Source: BOG-908 sp964242115 | GTDB taxonomy: Bacteria > Pseudomonadota > Alphaproteobacteria > Acetobacterales > Acetobacteraceae | Assembly (NCBI GenBank): GCA_964242115.1 | Contig: CAXSZX010000020.1 | Span: forward strand, 1 to 64,000 | Length of the DNA: 64,000 bases | Direction: 5' to 3' | In this document: positions 18,020-26,790 of the stretch, piece after piece | How positions within the stretch are numbered: position 1 is the stretch's first letter | Layout: each line of letters starts with the position of its first letter | Position numbers and translations under genes: made by a program | Notes under the pieces: model-generated | What the model was told of the DNA's origin: nothing | What the model saw: the letters and a program-made list of their open reading frames with translations, nothing else | Database searches by the model: none

Positions 18020-18257
18020 AAGGGCAAGCGCTTCTTTTTTGAAAAAGAATCAAGAAACTTTTGTCTCTGTCGGGTGCGCCGTGGTGACGCGTGTCGTTCG
18101 GCAGCAAACAATGCGAGAAGCGACTACGAACGGTGAGGAGAACGCAAGCACGCAAATTCCATTGTTCCCTCGGTGCGTGCTGCAACAGACTCCGCTACAG
18201 CAGGATCAAAATTTTTTGCTGCATCTTCAGGAAAGCAGGCCTTGCTTTCTTTACACG
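18020..18257. repeat. family A, arms pulled apart
   Basis: Left arm GCAAGCGCTTCTTTTTTG to CTTTTGTCTCTGTCG at 18025-18070; right arm AGGATCAAAATTTTTTGCTG with AAAGCAGGCCTTGCTTTC at 18203-18252. About 130 unrelated bases lie between them instead of the usual short core. Confidence 0.7.
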
Positions 18258-18277
18258 AGCCGGCACGAAACTCTTGA

Positions 18278-19102
18278 TCAAAGAAGAGCCGGCTGCTTCT
18301 TCTCCTCCGGCCCGGCGCCCGTCCGTCGTGCTCGCTCAGTGCGCGCGGTGAACGCCACGTCCTGGTTGCCGCCACTCTCGCCGTCGATGATGCGGGCAAG
18401 CGCCTCGTCGTCCAGCTCACGCCAGGTGCGCCCGCGGCTGGGTCCGAACGGCACGCGCACCAACAGCGCCGGCTCGGCGGACCAGGCAAGCAGTTGCGCT
18501 AGTCCGGCGAGGTTCAGCATGTCGCGCAAGTGGTGCGCGGTGACGTAGGCGTCCGGCCCCGCGCGGTGTGCCGGCAGGCCCAACGCGCGGTCCAGCCCTT
18601 CCGGCCGGCGATGGTAACGTAGACCCTGGTTGGAGTGGGTGGGGGAGTCCGGAAACAGCCGCAGCGCGCACTTGTAGGTGCAGACCCAGCGTGCATTGCC
18701 GCTCAGCGCCGGTGTGCACCAGCGCTGCTCGAAACTGGCGCGATGAGCGGCCAGCGCTGCGCGGCCATCGCCGGGCTGCAGCACCGGTGGGGCGGCGAGC
18801 TGCCAGGGCGGCGCGTCGGCCACGTCCTCGTCGATGATGTGGTGGATGGCGGAGGTGACAGCGGAGATCTGGTTGCCAGGCTGCACTAGCTGGGTGCCGG
18901 GGCCGCCGCGCAGCGACCAGACGCTGTCTGGCCCCAACGCCACGTCCTGCCAGCCCACCTCGACCACGCCGCCATCCGTGAAGCTGTTGCCGGTGGTCTC
19001 CAGATCGACGACGCGAACGAAGGACGCAGCTTGCGGCGAGGAGGCCGGCGGCGACGTGTCGGGCGAGGATGAGGCAGACAGCGCCTCGAACGAGGGTGGC
19101 AA
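18278..19102 (-). CDS. 3'-5' exonuclease of the DnaQ/ExoX type
   Basis: A 274-residue DEDD exonuclease. VRVVDLETTGNS near residue 30 gives the first Asp-Glu; AHHIIDEDVADAP-type sequence (SAIHHIIDED) is the Exo II-preceding loop; LAAHRASFEQRW is the Exo II analogue, and a later H-x-A-G-P-D-A (HRAGPDAYVT) gives Exo III. The C-terminus RVPFGPSRGRTWRELDDEALARII resembles the small C-terminal domain found after ExoX-type nucleases, which binds DNA or partners. The start is doubtful: TTG at 19102, 8 bases after the upstream gene's stop, or a GTG closer to the domain. It follows the DUF3297 gene as a two-gene operon. Confidence 0.82.
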   Translation of the reverse strand: MPPSFEALSASSSPDTSPPASSPQAASFVRVVDLETTGNSFTDGGVVEVGWQDVALGPDSVWSLRGGPGTQLVQPGNQISAVTSAIHHIIDEDVADAPPWQLAAPPVLQPGDGRAALAAHRASFEQRWCTPALSGNARWVCTYKCALRLFPDSPTHSNQGLRYHRRPEGLDRALGLPAHRAGPDAYVTAHHLRDMLNLAGLAQLLAWSAEPALLVRVPFGPSRGRTWRELDDEALARIIDGESGGNQDVAFTARTERARRTGAGPEEKKQPALL

Positions 19103-19110
19103 TATGGCCG

Positions 19111-19371
19111 TTAGTCCTTCGCCGCGTCCGCCACGTCGCGGAAATATGGCTCCACCGGCCCGGTCAGCTTGATGGTGAGCGGTGAGCCGTGGCGGTCCAG
19201 CGTCTTGCCGACAGCCACGCGTATCCAGCCCTCGCTGACGCAGTACTCGTCGACGTTGGTCTTCTCCTCGCCCTTAAAGCGGATGCCGACGCCGCGCTCG
19301 AGCAGGGCAGCGTCATGGTGGGGGCTCTTGGGGTTGAGAGCCAGGCGGTCGGGCGGCGTGTCGTCTTGCAT
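19111..19371 (-). CDS. DUF3297 family protein
   Basis: An 86-residue soluble protein with the conserved core DRLALNPKSPHHDAALLERG, VGIRFKGEEKTNVDEYCVSE and GWIRVAVGKTLDRHG, ending in the loop for substrate-free GPVEPYF. DUF3297 proteins are small, widespread in alphaproteobacteria, and have no confirmed activity. Start at the ATG at 19371; a TTG ten codons earlier is possible. First gene of the pair with the exonuclease. Confidence 0.85.
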   Translation of the reverse strand: MQDDTPPDRLALNPKSPHHDAALLERGVGIRFKGEEKTNVDEYCVSEGWIRVAVGKTLDRHGSPLTIKLTGPVEPYFRDVADAAKD

Positions 19372-19397
19372 GTTGGTAGAATACAGGCGGGGGACGG

Positions 19398-19557
19398 GCA
19401 AAGGAAGGAAGCGGTTCTTTTTTCAAAAAAAGAACCAAAAACTTCTGCTTTCGTGGGTGTGCCGTGGCGAGACTTGGTGTTTCGACTTCCCGCGACAGCC
19501 GAGGCAAATGCTCGTTGCTGCTTTTTCTCGAAAAAGAAGACTCTTGCTGACCCTTGC
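19398..19557. repeat. family A composite palindrome between divergent genes
   Basis: Located between the DUF3297 gene (minus) and murI (plus), so it sits upstream of both. Left arm GGAAGCGGTTCTTTTTTC, right arm CTTTTTCTCGAAAAAGAAG: the two short hairpins carry different but internally complementary end pairs. Confidence 0.8.
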
Positions 19558-19587
19558 CCAGCTAACGCCTTCGCGTCTTTGTAAGAC

Positions 19588-20376
19588 ATGCGCCTGCTCG
19601 TCTTCGATTCCGGTGTGGGCGGCGTGGGCATCGTGCGTGAGCTTCGCCAGGAACTGCCGGAAGCCGGCATCACCTACGTGATGGACAACGCGGGCTTCCC
19701 CTATGGCGGCCGAACGAACGCCGATGTTCTAGCGCGCGTGCTCGGCGTTGTGGCCGCAGCCGTCGCGCATGTGCGGCCGGACGTGGTGGTGATTGCGTGC
19801 AACACGGCAAGCACCCTCGCCCTGGCCGCGCTGCGGGCACGACACGCGGTGCCGTTCGTCGGCTGCGTGCCACCGGTGAAGGCGGCCGCCGCGGTCAGCC
19901 GAACCCGCATCATCGGCGTGCTCGGCACGCCGGCGACCGTGCGTGGACCCTATTTGCGCGCGTTGGCAGAGCAGCACGCGCCGGATTGCCGGGTGCTGAT
20001 CCACGGCGCCGCGAGACTTGCAACGTTGGCAGAGGCGCGTTTTGCCGGCGAGCCGGTCGCGGCCGAGGCGGTTCGCGCGGAGATCGCACCGTTGCTGGCG
20101 CAGATGGGCAGTGCGGAGCTGGACGCGGTGGCGCTCGGTTGCACCCATTACGCATGGCTGTTGCGGGAATTGCGTGATTGCTTGCCGGCGCACGTGGCCT
20201 GGCTGGATCCGGCAGGCCCGGTGGCGCGGCAGACCAGCCGAGTGGTGGAGCGGGTGAGTGCAACTGCCAGGGTTGGGCTTTTTGAAGGGTTGGTGTTGAT
20301 GACCCGGCAGGTAGGGCTGCTTGGTCAGGGATGGGGGGCGGCAGGGATGACGAGAACGGAGCCTATTGTTTTCTAA
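19588..20376 (+). CDS. murI: glutamate racemase
   Basis: A 262-residue enzyme that makes D-glutamate for peptidoglycan. It has LVFDSGVGGVGI at the N-terminus, FPYGGRT, the first catalytic Cys in VVIACNTAST (near residue 71) and the second in VALGCTHYAW (near residue 185). The C-terminus extends about 20 residues past the usual end (VGLLGQGWGAAGMTRTEP) and stops in TTTTCTAAGAAAAAC, which may be the worn left arm of a family A repeat. Confidence 0.93.
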   Translation: MRLLVFDSGVGGVGIVRELRQELPEAGITYVMDNAGFPYGGRTNADVLARVLGVVAAAVAHVRPDVVVIACNTASTLALAALRARHAVPFVGCVPPVKAAAAVSRTRIIGVLGTPATVRGPYLRALAEQHAPDCRVLIHGAARLATLAEARFAGEPVAAEAVRAEIAPLLAQMGSAELDAVALGCTHYAWLLRELRDCLPAHVAWLDPAGPVARQTSRVVERVSATARVGLFEGLVLMTRQVGLLGQGWGAAGMTRTEPIVF

Positions 20377-20488
20377 GAAAAACAAAAGTTGAGCGGTCGA
20401 TACCTTAGCAGGCTGACGAACGCGGCAAACCACAAATCGCAGGACGGTGGCGCCATTCAGACGACGATCTTCGGTTGTGTACCGACGG

Positions 20489-20620
20489 ATGAAATTGACA
20501 CACCTGACGGTAGGCGACGACAAAATCTCTATCTTCGAACTGTGCGACATCATTGTTGTGGTGAAGAGTTTGGATCACCAAGGAGACTTGGAGGTTCAGA
20601 TGCAAGGAGTTCTCGCTTAA
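20489..20620 (+). CDS. small ORF, 43 residues, function unknown
   Basis: Starts MKLTHLTVGDDKISIFELC and ends VQMQGVLA. It is in the same frame as, and 48 bases before, the DUF1493-like gene, and shares its lower GC. There is no clear ribosome site. It may be real and co-transcribed, or a remnant. Confidence 0.35.
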   Translation: MKLTHLTVGDDKISIFELCDIIVVVKSLDHQGDLEVQMQGVLA

Positions 20621-20668
20621 ACCCGAGCGATACATAACCCAACGTCGCAAGAGCTCGTCGAAACAAAC

Positions 20669-20977
20669 GTGCGGGACATCGCCAAAGGTTTCTTGTGTTC
20701 ACGCAAGCCGCTGAACTTATCAGCTGATCTAAGTCGAGACCTACTCATCGACGGAAACGATGCTGAGAAGCTGCTGATGCTTGTCCAAACCAAGTTCAGG
20801 ACATCGTTCGATGGTTTCAATGTCTCATCCTTCTTCTACGACGAGTTGACGGTAGTTTGGGTCAGACTGGGGATCGCAATACGGAAGCTGTTTCGTCTCC
20901 ATCCGAAATTCGAGAGTCGTTCACTTTGGGCCATCTGGTTGATGTGGGTGGTGTGCGATAGACGGTTTGAGCCGTGA
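20669..20977 (+). CDS. DUF1493-like, acyl-carrier-type small protein
   Basis: A protein of about 102 residues. The core LNLSADLSRDLLIDGNDAEK followed by FRTSFDGFNVSSFFYDEL matches the DUF1493 pattern (L-x-x-D-L-x-x-D-G-x-D-A-x-x-L...F-x-x-Y/F-F-x-x-E), a family with an acyl-carrier-like fold and unknown role, often in accessory regions. The C-terminal half (WVRLGIAIRKLF...LWAIWLMWVVC) is hydrophobic, unusual for the family. The GTG start lacks a strong ribosome site. GC content is clearly lower than murI and the oxidoreductase on either side, suggesting acquisition. Confidence 0.5.
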   Translation: MRDIAKGFLCSRKPLNLSADLSRDLLIDGNDAEKLLMLVQTKFRTSFDGFNVSSFFYDELTVVWVRLGIAIRKLFRLHPKFESRSLWAIWLMWVVCDRRFEP

Positions 20978-21049
20978 AGCAATCCAAATAACTTTGCCCG
21001 GAAAGAAACATGGCGCTCGCACCGCAAACCCGGCTTTCGCACTCCCTTC

Positions 21050-21122
21050 CTGAATAGTCCGCGAAAGCCGAAGCAAAAGCTTTTTGCGTCTTTTTCTCGA
21101 AAAAGGCGGCCTTACTTTCTCC
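21050..21122. repeat. family A, right arm only
   Basis: GTCCGCGAAAGCCGAAGC, then AAGCTTTTTGCGTCTTTTTC and GGCGGCCTTACTTTC. Its end coincides with the stop codon of the indolepyruvate oxidoreductase. The matching left arm may be at 20366-20395, with the low-GC genes between the two. Confidence 0.65.
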
Positions 21123-24100
21123 TGTAAGCCTCCAACAAGCCCGGCACCGCCGCCCGCACGCGCTCCACCGAAGCTTCCTTCACCACGTCGAACCCACGCA
21201 CCTGGTCGTGCGCGCGCAAGACAGCCTCCGCCTCAGCCACCCGCGCCGGTGTCAACTCGCGCAGCACGGTGTCCACCAGCGAAGCATAGTCGTCGACCAG
21301 GCTCCGCTCCATGCGCCGGTGCGCGCCGTAGCCGAACACGTCCAACTTCGTGCCGCGCAGTCCGCGCAGCCGCGCCAGCAGTGCGAAGCCGCGCGCCATG
21401 CCCGGCCCGAAGCGGCGCTTGCGTGGCCGGCCGGTCCGCGCGTCGCGCCGGGAGAACATGGGCGGGGCGAGATTGTAGTGCACCTCGAAGTCGCCCTCGA
21501 AGTTTTCCGCCAGGCGTTGTTTAAACGCCGGGTCACTCATCAGCCGGCCGACCTCGTACTCGTCCTTGTATGTCATCAGCTTGGCGGCAACCTGCGCCAC
21601 CGCGCGCGAAAGGCGTCCGTCCGCGCCGGGCAGCTTGGCCTCGGCAGCTTCAACGCGCGCCACCAAGTCGCGGTAGCGGCGAGCCCAGGCGTCGCCGCCC
21701 CAGGCACGCAGCCGTGGCATGCGGTCGGCCAGCAGGTCGCCGAGGTTGTCGGGAATGCGCACCTCCTCGTGGCCGCGCAGCCAGGAAGCGGCGAGCTCCG
21801 GACGCGCCGCGGCGATGCGGCCCAGGCCGAAGGCGCGCTTGTTCATCGCCACCTCGGTGCCGTTCAGCTCGATGGCGCGCATGACGTGCGCCTTGCGCAG
21901 CGGGATCAGCCCGCGCTGCCAGGCGTAGCCCACCAGGAAGAGGTTGGCGCCAACAGCGTTGCCCAGCATCACCTGGGCGATGCGGGTGGCGTCGATGCTG
22001 GTCACCCGCTCCTGATCGGCGCGCGGCATGACTCGGGCCAGCAGCGGATCGAAGCTGAGGTCGAGGTCCGCGTCGCGCGCGAACATCGCGTTGGGCGAGA
22101 CGAAGCGGTTCAGCAGCACCGCGCTGCGGCCGTGGCCGAGCTTGGCCAGCGTCTCCGGGATAGCCACCACCATCGGGTCGGCGCCGATCACCAGGTCCAC
22201 GTCGCCGTTGGGGATGCGCGGCGAGTGCCGTTCCGCGCCGTCGCCCAGGCGCAGGTGGCTGGTCACCGAGCCGTTGCGTTGTGCCAGGCCCGAATTGTCG
22301 AGCACGGTGAGCCGCAGCCCCTGCAGGTGAGCGGCCATGCCGAGCAGGGCGGCCACCGTCACCACGCCCTGGCCGCCGATACCGGCCAGCAGGATGTTGT
22401 ACACCTCGCCGATGCGCGGCAGCTCGGGCGCCGGCAGGGCAGCGATCAGCGACTGCTCGCCATGCAAGAAGTCGGGGGCCAGCGGGTCGGCCGCGTCCGA
22501 CTCGGCGTCGGCACGGGCGCGGACCTTGCCGCCCATCACGCTGATGAAGCTGGGGCATAGGCCCTTGGCGCAGGAATAATCCTTGTTGCACACCGTCTGG
22601 TTGATGCGGCGCTTTCGGCCGAGCACCGTCTCCAGCGGCTCGATGGCGATGCAGTTGGACTGCACACCGCAATCGCCGCAGCCCTCGCAGACCTCCGGGT
22701 GGATGAACAGGCGCTGCGCCGGGTCGGGCAGGGTGCCGCGCTTGCGCATGCGGCGGCTCTCAGTGGCACAGGCCTGCTCGTAGATGATGGCACTGACGCC
22801 TGTGAACGCCCGCAGCTCGCGCTGCACTGCGTCGAGGTCCTCGCGCGGGTGGAAGCTCACGGCGGGCGGGTAGTCTGCCCGGTCGTGGCGGGCGACGTCG
22901 TCGCTGACCAGCGCCACGCGCTGGCAGCCTTCCGCGGTCAGCTGGTGGGCCACGTGCGGGGCGGTGATGTCGCCGGCGAACTGCTCGCCCTCCACCGTCT
23001 GGCCGCCGGTCATCGCCACCGCGCCGTTGACTAGTATTTTGTAGGTGATGTTCACCCTGGCAGCGATGGCGGCGCGCACGGCCAGCAGGCCGGAGTGAAA
23101 GTAGGTGCCGTCGCCGAGGTTCTGGAAGATATGCGGCGTGTCGGTGAACGGCGCCTGGCCGATCCACTGCGCGCCCTCGCCGCCCATGTGGGTGATGCCG
23201 ATGGTGTTCCGCTCCGGCATGGCGGCGGCCATGATGTGGCAGCCGATGCCGGCGCCGGCGATCGAGCCGTCCGGCACCACGGTGGAGGTGTTGTGCGGGC
23301 AACCGGCGCAGAAGCTCGGCGGCCGCAACAGGTCCTTCACCCCGTAGGAGATGGTGGGAATGCCGGTCTGCAGCGGCTTGATGGTCTCGAACCGCGCGCG
23401 CAGGGCGTCGTCCTCGATGCGGCCGCGCAGGCGCCCGGCGATGACGTGCAGCAGCAGGTCGGGGTCCAGCTCGCCAACCTCTCGCAGCAGCGGCCGCGCG
23501 TTCTCGTCCAGCTTGCCGGTCAGCCGCGGGCGCAGATGGGCGGGCTGGTTGTAGAGGATCGTCGAGATCTGGTCCTCGATGATCGGGTGCTTCTCCTCGA
23601 CCACGAACACCTCGTCGCAGGTCTCGGCGAAGGCGCGCAGACGTTCCGGCTCCAGCGGCCACACCATAGCCACCTTGTAGACGGCGATGCCCAGCGCGCT
23701 GCAGCGCTGCTCGTCGAGCCCCAGGCCGCGCAGCGCCTCGATGACGTCCAAATACGCCTTGCCGGTGCTGACCAAGCCGAGCCGGTTGCGCCGCGCGCCG
23801 CCCCAGGCCAGGCGGTCCAGCTTGTTGGCGCGCACCCAGGCCTGGGCGGCGGGGTGGCGCTGCTCGAAGTGCCGCGCCTCGACCTCCAGCGCGGAGCCGT
23901 TGCGGGCGCGCAGGTTCAGGCCGCCCGGCGGCAGCTCGAAATCGTCCGGCACGGCGTAGGCCGCGCGGTCCATGTCGGCCGGGATGGAGGCGCCGCCCTC
24001 CACCGTGTCGGTCAGCGCCTTCATGCCGACCCAGCAACCGCTGTACCGGCTCATCGCCCAGGCGGCCAAGCCGTAGGCGACCAGCTCCTCCACCGTCGAC

Positions 24101-24705
24101 GGGTTGAGCACCGGCATACCGAAATGGATCAAGGCGAGGTCGCTTTGATGCGCCAGGGTGGAGGAGCGCGCGCCATGATCGTCGCCGCACAGTGCAATGG
24201 CACCGCCCAGCGCCGGCACGCCGGCATAGCTCGCGTGCTTCAGCACGTCGCTGGAGCGGTCCACCCCGGGACCTTTGCCGTACCACAGGCCAAACACGCC
24301 CGCTTTCCTGGCTCCCGGCAGCAGCCCCACCTGCTGCGAGCCCCACACGGCAGTGGCGGCGAGGTCCTCGTTGATGCCGGGCTGGAAGACGATGTCGTGC
24401 GCATCGAGGTGCTTGCGTGCCGCCCACAGCGTCAGGTCGTAGCCGCCCAGCGGGCTGCCGCGGTAGCCGGAGATGAAGCCGGCGGTGTTGTGGCCGGCAG
24501 CACGGTCGCGCCTGCGCTGCAGTAACGGCAGGCGCACCAAAGCCTGGATGCCGGTCAGGAAAACACGCCCATCGAAGCGGGCATACCTGTCGTCGAGAGA
24601 GACTGCCGGCGCGCCGCCAACCGCTGCCTCGCGCTCCTCAGGGTCGGTCAGGATCTCGGTTGCGACCTGAGTCGCATCACCCCGCGCGTCGCGCTCTGCA
24701 TCCAT
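21112..24705 (-). CDS. indolepyruvate ferredoxin oxidoreductase, fused alpha-beta subunits
   Basis: A 1197-residue fusion that decarboxylates aryl-pyruvates to aryl-acetyl-CoA using thiamine diphosphate. N-terminal pyrimidine-binding domain (FISGYRGSPLGGYDLTLW), then SFCAGCPHNTSTV and the ThDP-binding MGGEGAQWIGQAPF region near residues 490-560, a ferredoxin-like Cys cluster (VCEGCGDCGVQSNC...CNKDYSCAKGLCPSF) near 690-740, and a C-terminal gamma-type domain beginning ILLAGIGGQGVVTVAALLG. This single-chain order is typical of proteobacteria. Start at the ATG at 24705; codons further up are outside family length. A monocistronic unit; the stop codon abuts a repeat arm. Confidence 0.93.
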   Translation of the reverse strand: MDAERDARGDATQVATEILTDPEEREAAVGGAPAVSLDDRYARFDGRVFLTGIQALVRLPLLQRRRDRAAGHNTAGFISGYRGSPLGGYDLTLWAARKHLDAHDIVFQPGINEDLAATAVWGSQQVGLLPGARKAGVFGLWYGKGPGVDRSSDVLKHASYAGVPALGGAIALCGDDHGARSSTLAHQSDLALIHFGMPVLNPSTVEELVAYGLAAWAMSRYSGCWVGMKALTDTVEGGASIPADMDRAAYAVPDDFELPPGGLNLRARNGSALEVEARHFEQRHPAAQAWVRANKLDRLAWGGARRNRLGLVSTGKAYLDVIEALRGLGLDEQRCSALGIAVYKVAMVWPLEPERLRAFAETCDEVFVVEEKHPIIEDQISTILYNQPAHLRPRLTGKLDENARPLLREVGELDPDLLLHVIAGRLRGRIEDDALRARFETIKPLQTGIPTISYGVKDLLRPPSFCAGCPHNTSTVVPDGSIAGAGIGCHIMAAAMPERNTIGITHMGGEGAQWIGQAPFTDTPHIFQNLGDGTYFHSGLLAVRAAIAARVNITYKILVNGAVAMTGGQTVEGEQFAGDITAPHVAHQLTAEGCQRVALVSDDVARHDRADYPPAVSFHPREDLDAVQRELRAFTGVSAIIYEQACATESRRMRKRGTLPDPAQRLFIHPEVCEGCGDCGVQSNCIAIEPLETVLGRKRRINQTVCNKDYSCAKGLCPSFISVMGGKVRARADAESDAADPLAPDFLHGEQSLIAALPAPELPRIGEVYNILLAGIGGQGVVTVAALLGMAAHLQGLRLTVLDNSGLAQRNGSVTSHLRLGDGAERHSPRIPNGDVDLVIGADPMVVAIPETLAKLGHGRSAVLLNRFVSPNAMFARDADLDLSFDPLLARVMPRADQERVTSIDATRIAQVMLGNAVGANLFLVGYAWQRGLIPLRKAHVMRAIELNGTEVAMNKRAFGLGRIAAARPELAASWLRGHEEVRIPDNLGDLLADRMPRLRAWGGDAWARRYRDLVARVEAAEAKLPGADGRLSRAVAQVAAKLMTYKDEYEVGRLMSDPAFKQRLAENFEGDFEVHYNLAPPMFSRRDARTGRPRKRRFGPGMARGFALLARLRGLRGTKLDVFGYGAHRRMERSLVDDYASLVDTVLRELTPARVAEAEAVLRAHDQVRGFDVVKEASVERVRAAVPGLLEAYRRK

Positions 24706-24976
24706 GGACGCCGTCCCTTTCCGGCAGGGTGTGCAGCCCTGCGTCACCATCGTTCAGACGTGAGCTAGAGGCGATGTCATTGGTGCGCAACGCGGCCGTC
24801 GAAATTAGTCGCAAGGTGGCGCGGGCGGCTTGCAGCACGCCATAATCGTAGTCCTGGAGGCTGGTTTGCGGTCGGAAACATCGCCAGAGACCATGAGCCT
24901 CTGGAGCGGTGCGAAGCTGATGTGAGTCGGCCGGCTTGCGAGGCATTTGGCGACGGCGCCCCATGCGCCTGTCGGC
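24706..24976. other. intergenic region upstream of the oxidoreductase
   Basis: 270 bases between two minus-strand genes. It should hold the oxidoreductase promoter. No family repeat, hairpin or small gene is evident. Confidence 0.5.
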
Positions 24977-25972
24977 TCAAACGTGGGCAGCCCTCCCGGG
25001 CACCACCCAGTCGTGCCAGATCCGACGCAGCGTGCGTCTCGTCTGCACCTGCTCTCCCTCCGGCAACAGGCCGGCATAGGCCCAGCGCAGGCAAGCCGAC
25101 ACGTGCCGCCGCTGTGCCGCGTCGGGGCGCACGCGGTCGAGCTCCGCAAGCAGTGCCGCGAGCAAGCCGGTGCCGGCGCGGCGCAGGTCGGCCGTGTGCT
25201 CCGGCGCCAACCGCAACTCGTGACACAGGCTGACGTAGCCGACACAGGCACGGGCAAACCGCGCCATCTGCGCCGGCTCCTCGACCGCGGGCACCTGGGC
25301 GAAGAAGATGTTCCACGCCTTGATGAAGTTGGCGCGGTGGCCTTCGAAGGCGAACAGCACGGCCATGCCGCAGTAGCAGTACGTATTGCCCAGGCGTGCG
25401 CCCTCCTTCAAGGCGCTGAGGGCCCGCCGCCGGCTCGCGTTGTCGCGCCTCGCCGCATAGATGTCGTTGTAGATGACCCCAAGACGCTCCCAGGCCTCGA
25501 GCGCCCCGTTGGCGGCCGCGAGCTTGTAGCAGCGGACAGCCTCGCCGGTGTCCTGCATCGCCTCGCCGGTCCCATGCAGCGCGCGGTCACCCGCGTCCAG
25601 CAGGCAAGCAGCCGTGCGGCCCGCCGCGCCGGCCGAACTCTGGCACGCAGCACTGGCCACCTGGTCGGCAGCTTCCAACACCACCCTGATGATGTCCGAC
25701 GGCGCACCGCTGAAGAATTCCCGGTTTGCGGCGACACGCAGGCCGCGCCTGTCAAGCTCGCCGTGGATGCTGCGCTCGGCGGCGTGGCAATCGGCGAAAT
25801 GCCTGTCGTACGCAACGATGAACGGCGTGGGCACGCCGGTGACTGCGGACAGCTCGGCAGCGCGCTCTGCGGGAAAGCGGGTCGTTCGGCCTACCTTCAC
25901 GAGGCCGGGCGTGGATGAGTTGACCAGAACGTAAACCCAGCCTTCTTCCACGCGCGGCTCCGCAACCTCCAC
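24977..25972 (-). CDS. GIY-YIG (T5orf172-like) domain fused to Sel1-like repeats
   Basis: A 331-residue protein. Residues about 12-95 form a GIY-YIG-type nuclease module of the T5orf172/Mug113 kind: WVYVLVNSSTPGLVKVGRTT, RAAELSAVTGVPTPFIVAY, and a downstream HGELDRRGLRVAANREFF. After a linker, residues about 125-330 are helical with Sel1-like features (AVRCYKLAAANGALEAWERL, ALSALKEGARLGNTYCYCGM), a scaffold for protein contacts. The start is a GTG at 25972; a GTG seven codons later with GGAGG upstream is an alternative. No partner gene is obvious. Function unknown; nicking or DNA binding is possible only by family analogy. Confidence 0.75.
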   Translation of the reverse strand: MEVAEPRVEEGWVYVLVNSSTPGLVKVGRTTRFPAERAAELSAVTGVPTPFIVAYDRHFADCHAAERSIHGELDRRGLRVAANREFFSGAPSDIIRVVLEAADQVASAACQSSAGAAGRTAACLLDAGDRALHGTGEAMQDTGEAVRCYKLAAANGALEAWERLGVIYNDIYAARRDNASRRRALSALKEGARLGNTYCYCGMAVLFAFEGHRANFIKAWNIFFAQVPAVEEPAQMARFARACVGYVSLCHELRLAPEHTADLRRAGTGLLAALLAELDRVRPDAAQRRHVSACLRWAYAGLLPEGEQVQTRRTLRRIWHDWVVPGRAAHV

Positions 25973-26145
25973 ATTCGACAGCTCTCGCGTGCAAACACGC
26001 GCAGACTGACAACCTGAGGTTACATTGTGTCAACGATCACATACTGTGAAGGGAACGCAAGCCGAACAACGTCAAAATATTCAATCACACGTTGTGACTG
26101 ACTCTGGCGCAATTACTCTAGCGGGAAAAAACGGGCTTCAATCAG

Positions 26146-26625
26146 CTACAGGCTCGCCAGCACTGTCTCGGCCCGGCTCACGTCAAAATCTCCAGGCTGT
26201 TCGACAGCCAGGTGGGTCACTCGCATGTCGTCGGCGACGAGGGCGAAGCGCTGGCTGCGCACGCCAAGTCCACGTTGCGTCAAGTCCAGCTCCAGCCCGA
26301 GCGCGCGGGTAAATTGGCCCGAACCGTCGGCCAGCATGACGATGTCCGGGTTGACGTCCTGGCTCTTCGCCCAAGCACCCATCACGAAGGCGTCATTCAC
26401 CGCCATGCAAACCACGCTGTCGACACCCTTTGCTTTGAACCCATCGAGATGTTCGTTGAAACCGGGCAGGTGCTTGGCCGAGCAGGTCGGTGTGAACGCA
26501 CCCGGGGTGGCGAACAACACCACGCGCTTGCCGCGGAACAGGTCCTCGGTGGAGACCTCGCGCGGCCCGTCTGGCGTGGCCTGCATGAGCTTCTGGCTGG
26601 GAAGCGTGTCACCCTGTTTGATCAT
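26146..26625 (-). CDS. peroxiredoxin (Prx5/hybrid type)
   Basis: A 159-residue thiol peroxidase. The peroxidatic Cys lies in PGAFTPTCSAKHLPGF (near residue 48), followed by VVCMAVNDAFVMGAW with a second Cys, and the family-typical MLADGSGQFTRALGLELDL and RSQRFALVADD. It reduces hydrogen peroxide and organic peroxides with glutathione or thioredoxin. Single gene, divergent from yqgE across about 165 bases that must contain both promoters. Confidence 0.93.
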   Translation of the reverse strand: MIKQGDTLPSQKLMQATPDGPREVSTEDLFRGKRVVLFATPGAFTPTCSAKHLPGFNEHLDGFKAKGVDSVVCMAVNDAFVMGAWAKSQDVNPDIVMLADGSGQFTRALGLELDLTQRGLGVRSQRFALVADDMRVTHLAVEQPGDFDVSRAETVLASL

Positions 26626-26790
26626 GCGTGTCGGCCCCGTTGGTGAAGGCCGATCCTCTAGCCAGTCGGCCCGGTGCTGTCACCTTGGCTGGCGCCCCGG
26701 GGTGATACAGTTTGTGTGATGGTGCGCACCCGGCCAGCTACCATGTGTGTCGGGTCGGGCGGCAGCGAAGCGGGATCACGGGACGAAGCA

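Noticed and set aside
25986..26001. CGCGTG/CACGCG hairpin upstream of the GIY-YIG gene
   Set aside because: Six-base arms are too short to stand out in such GC-rich DNA.
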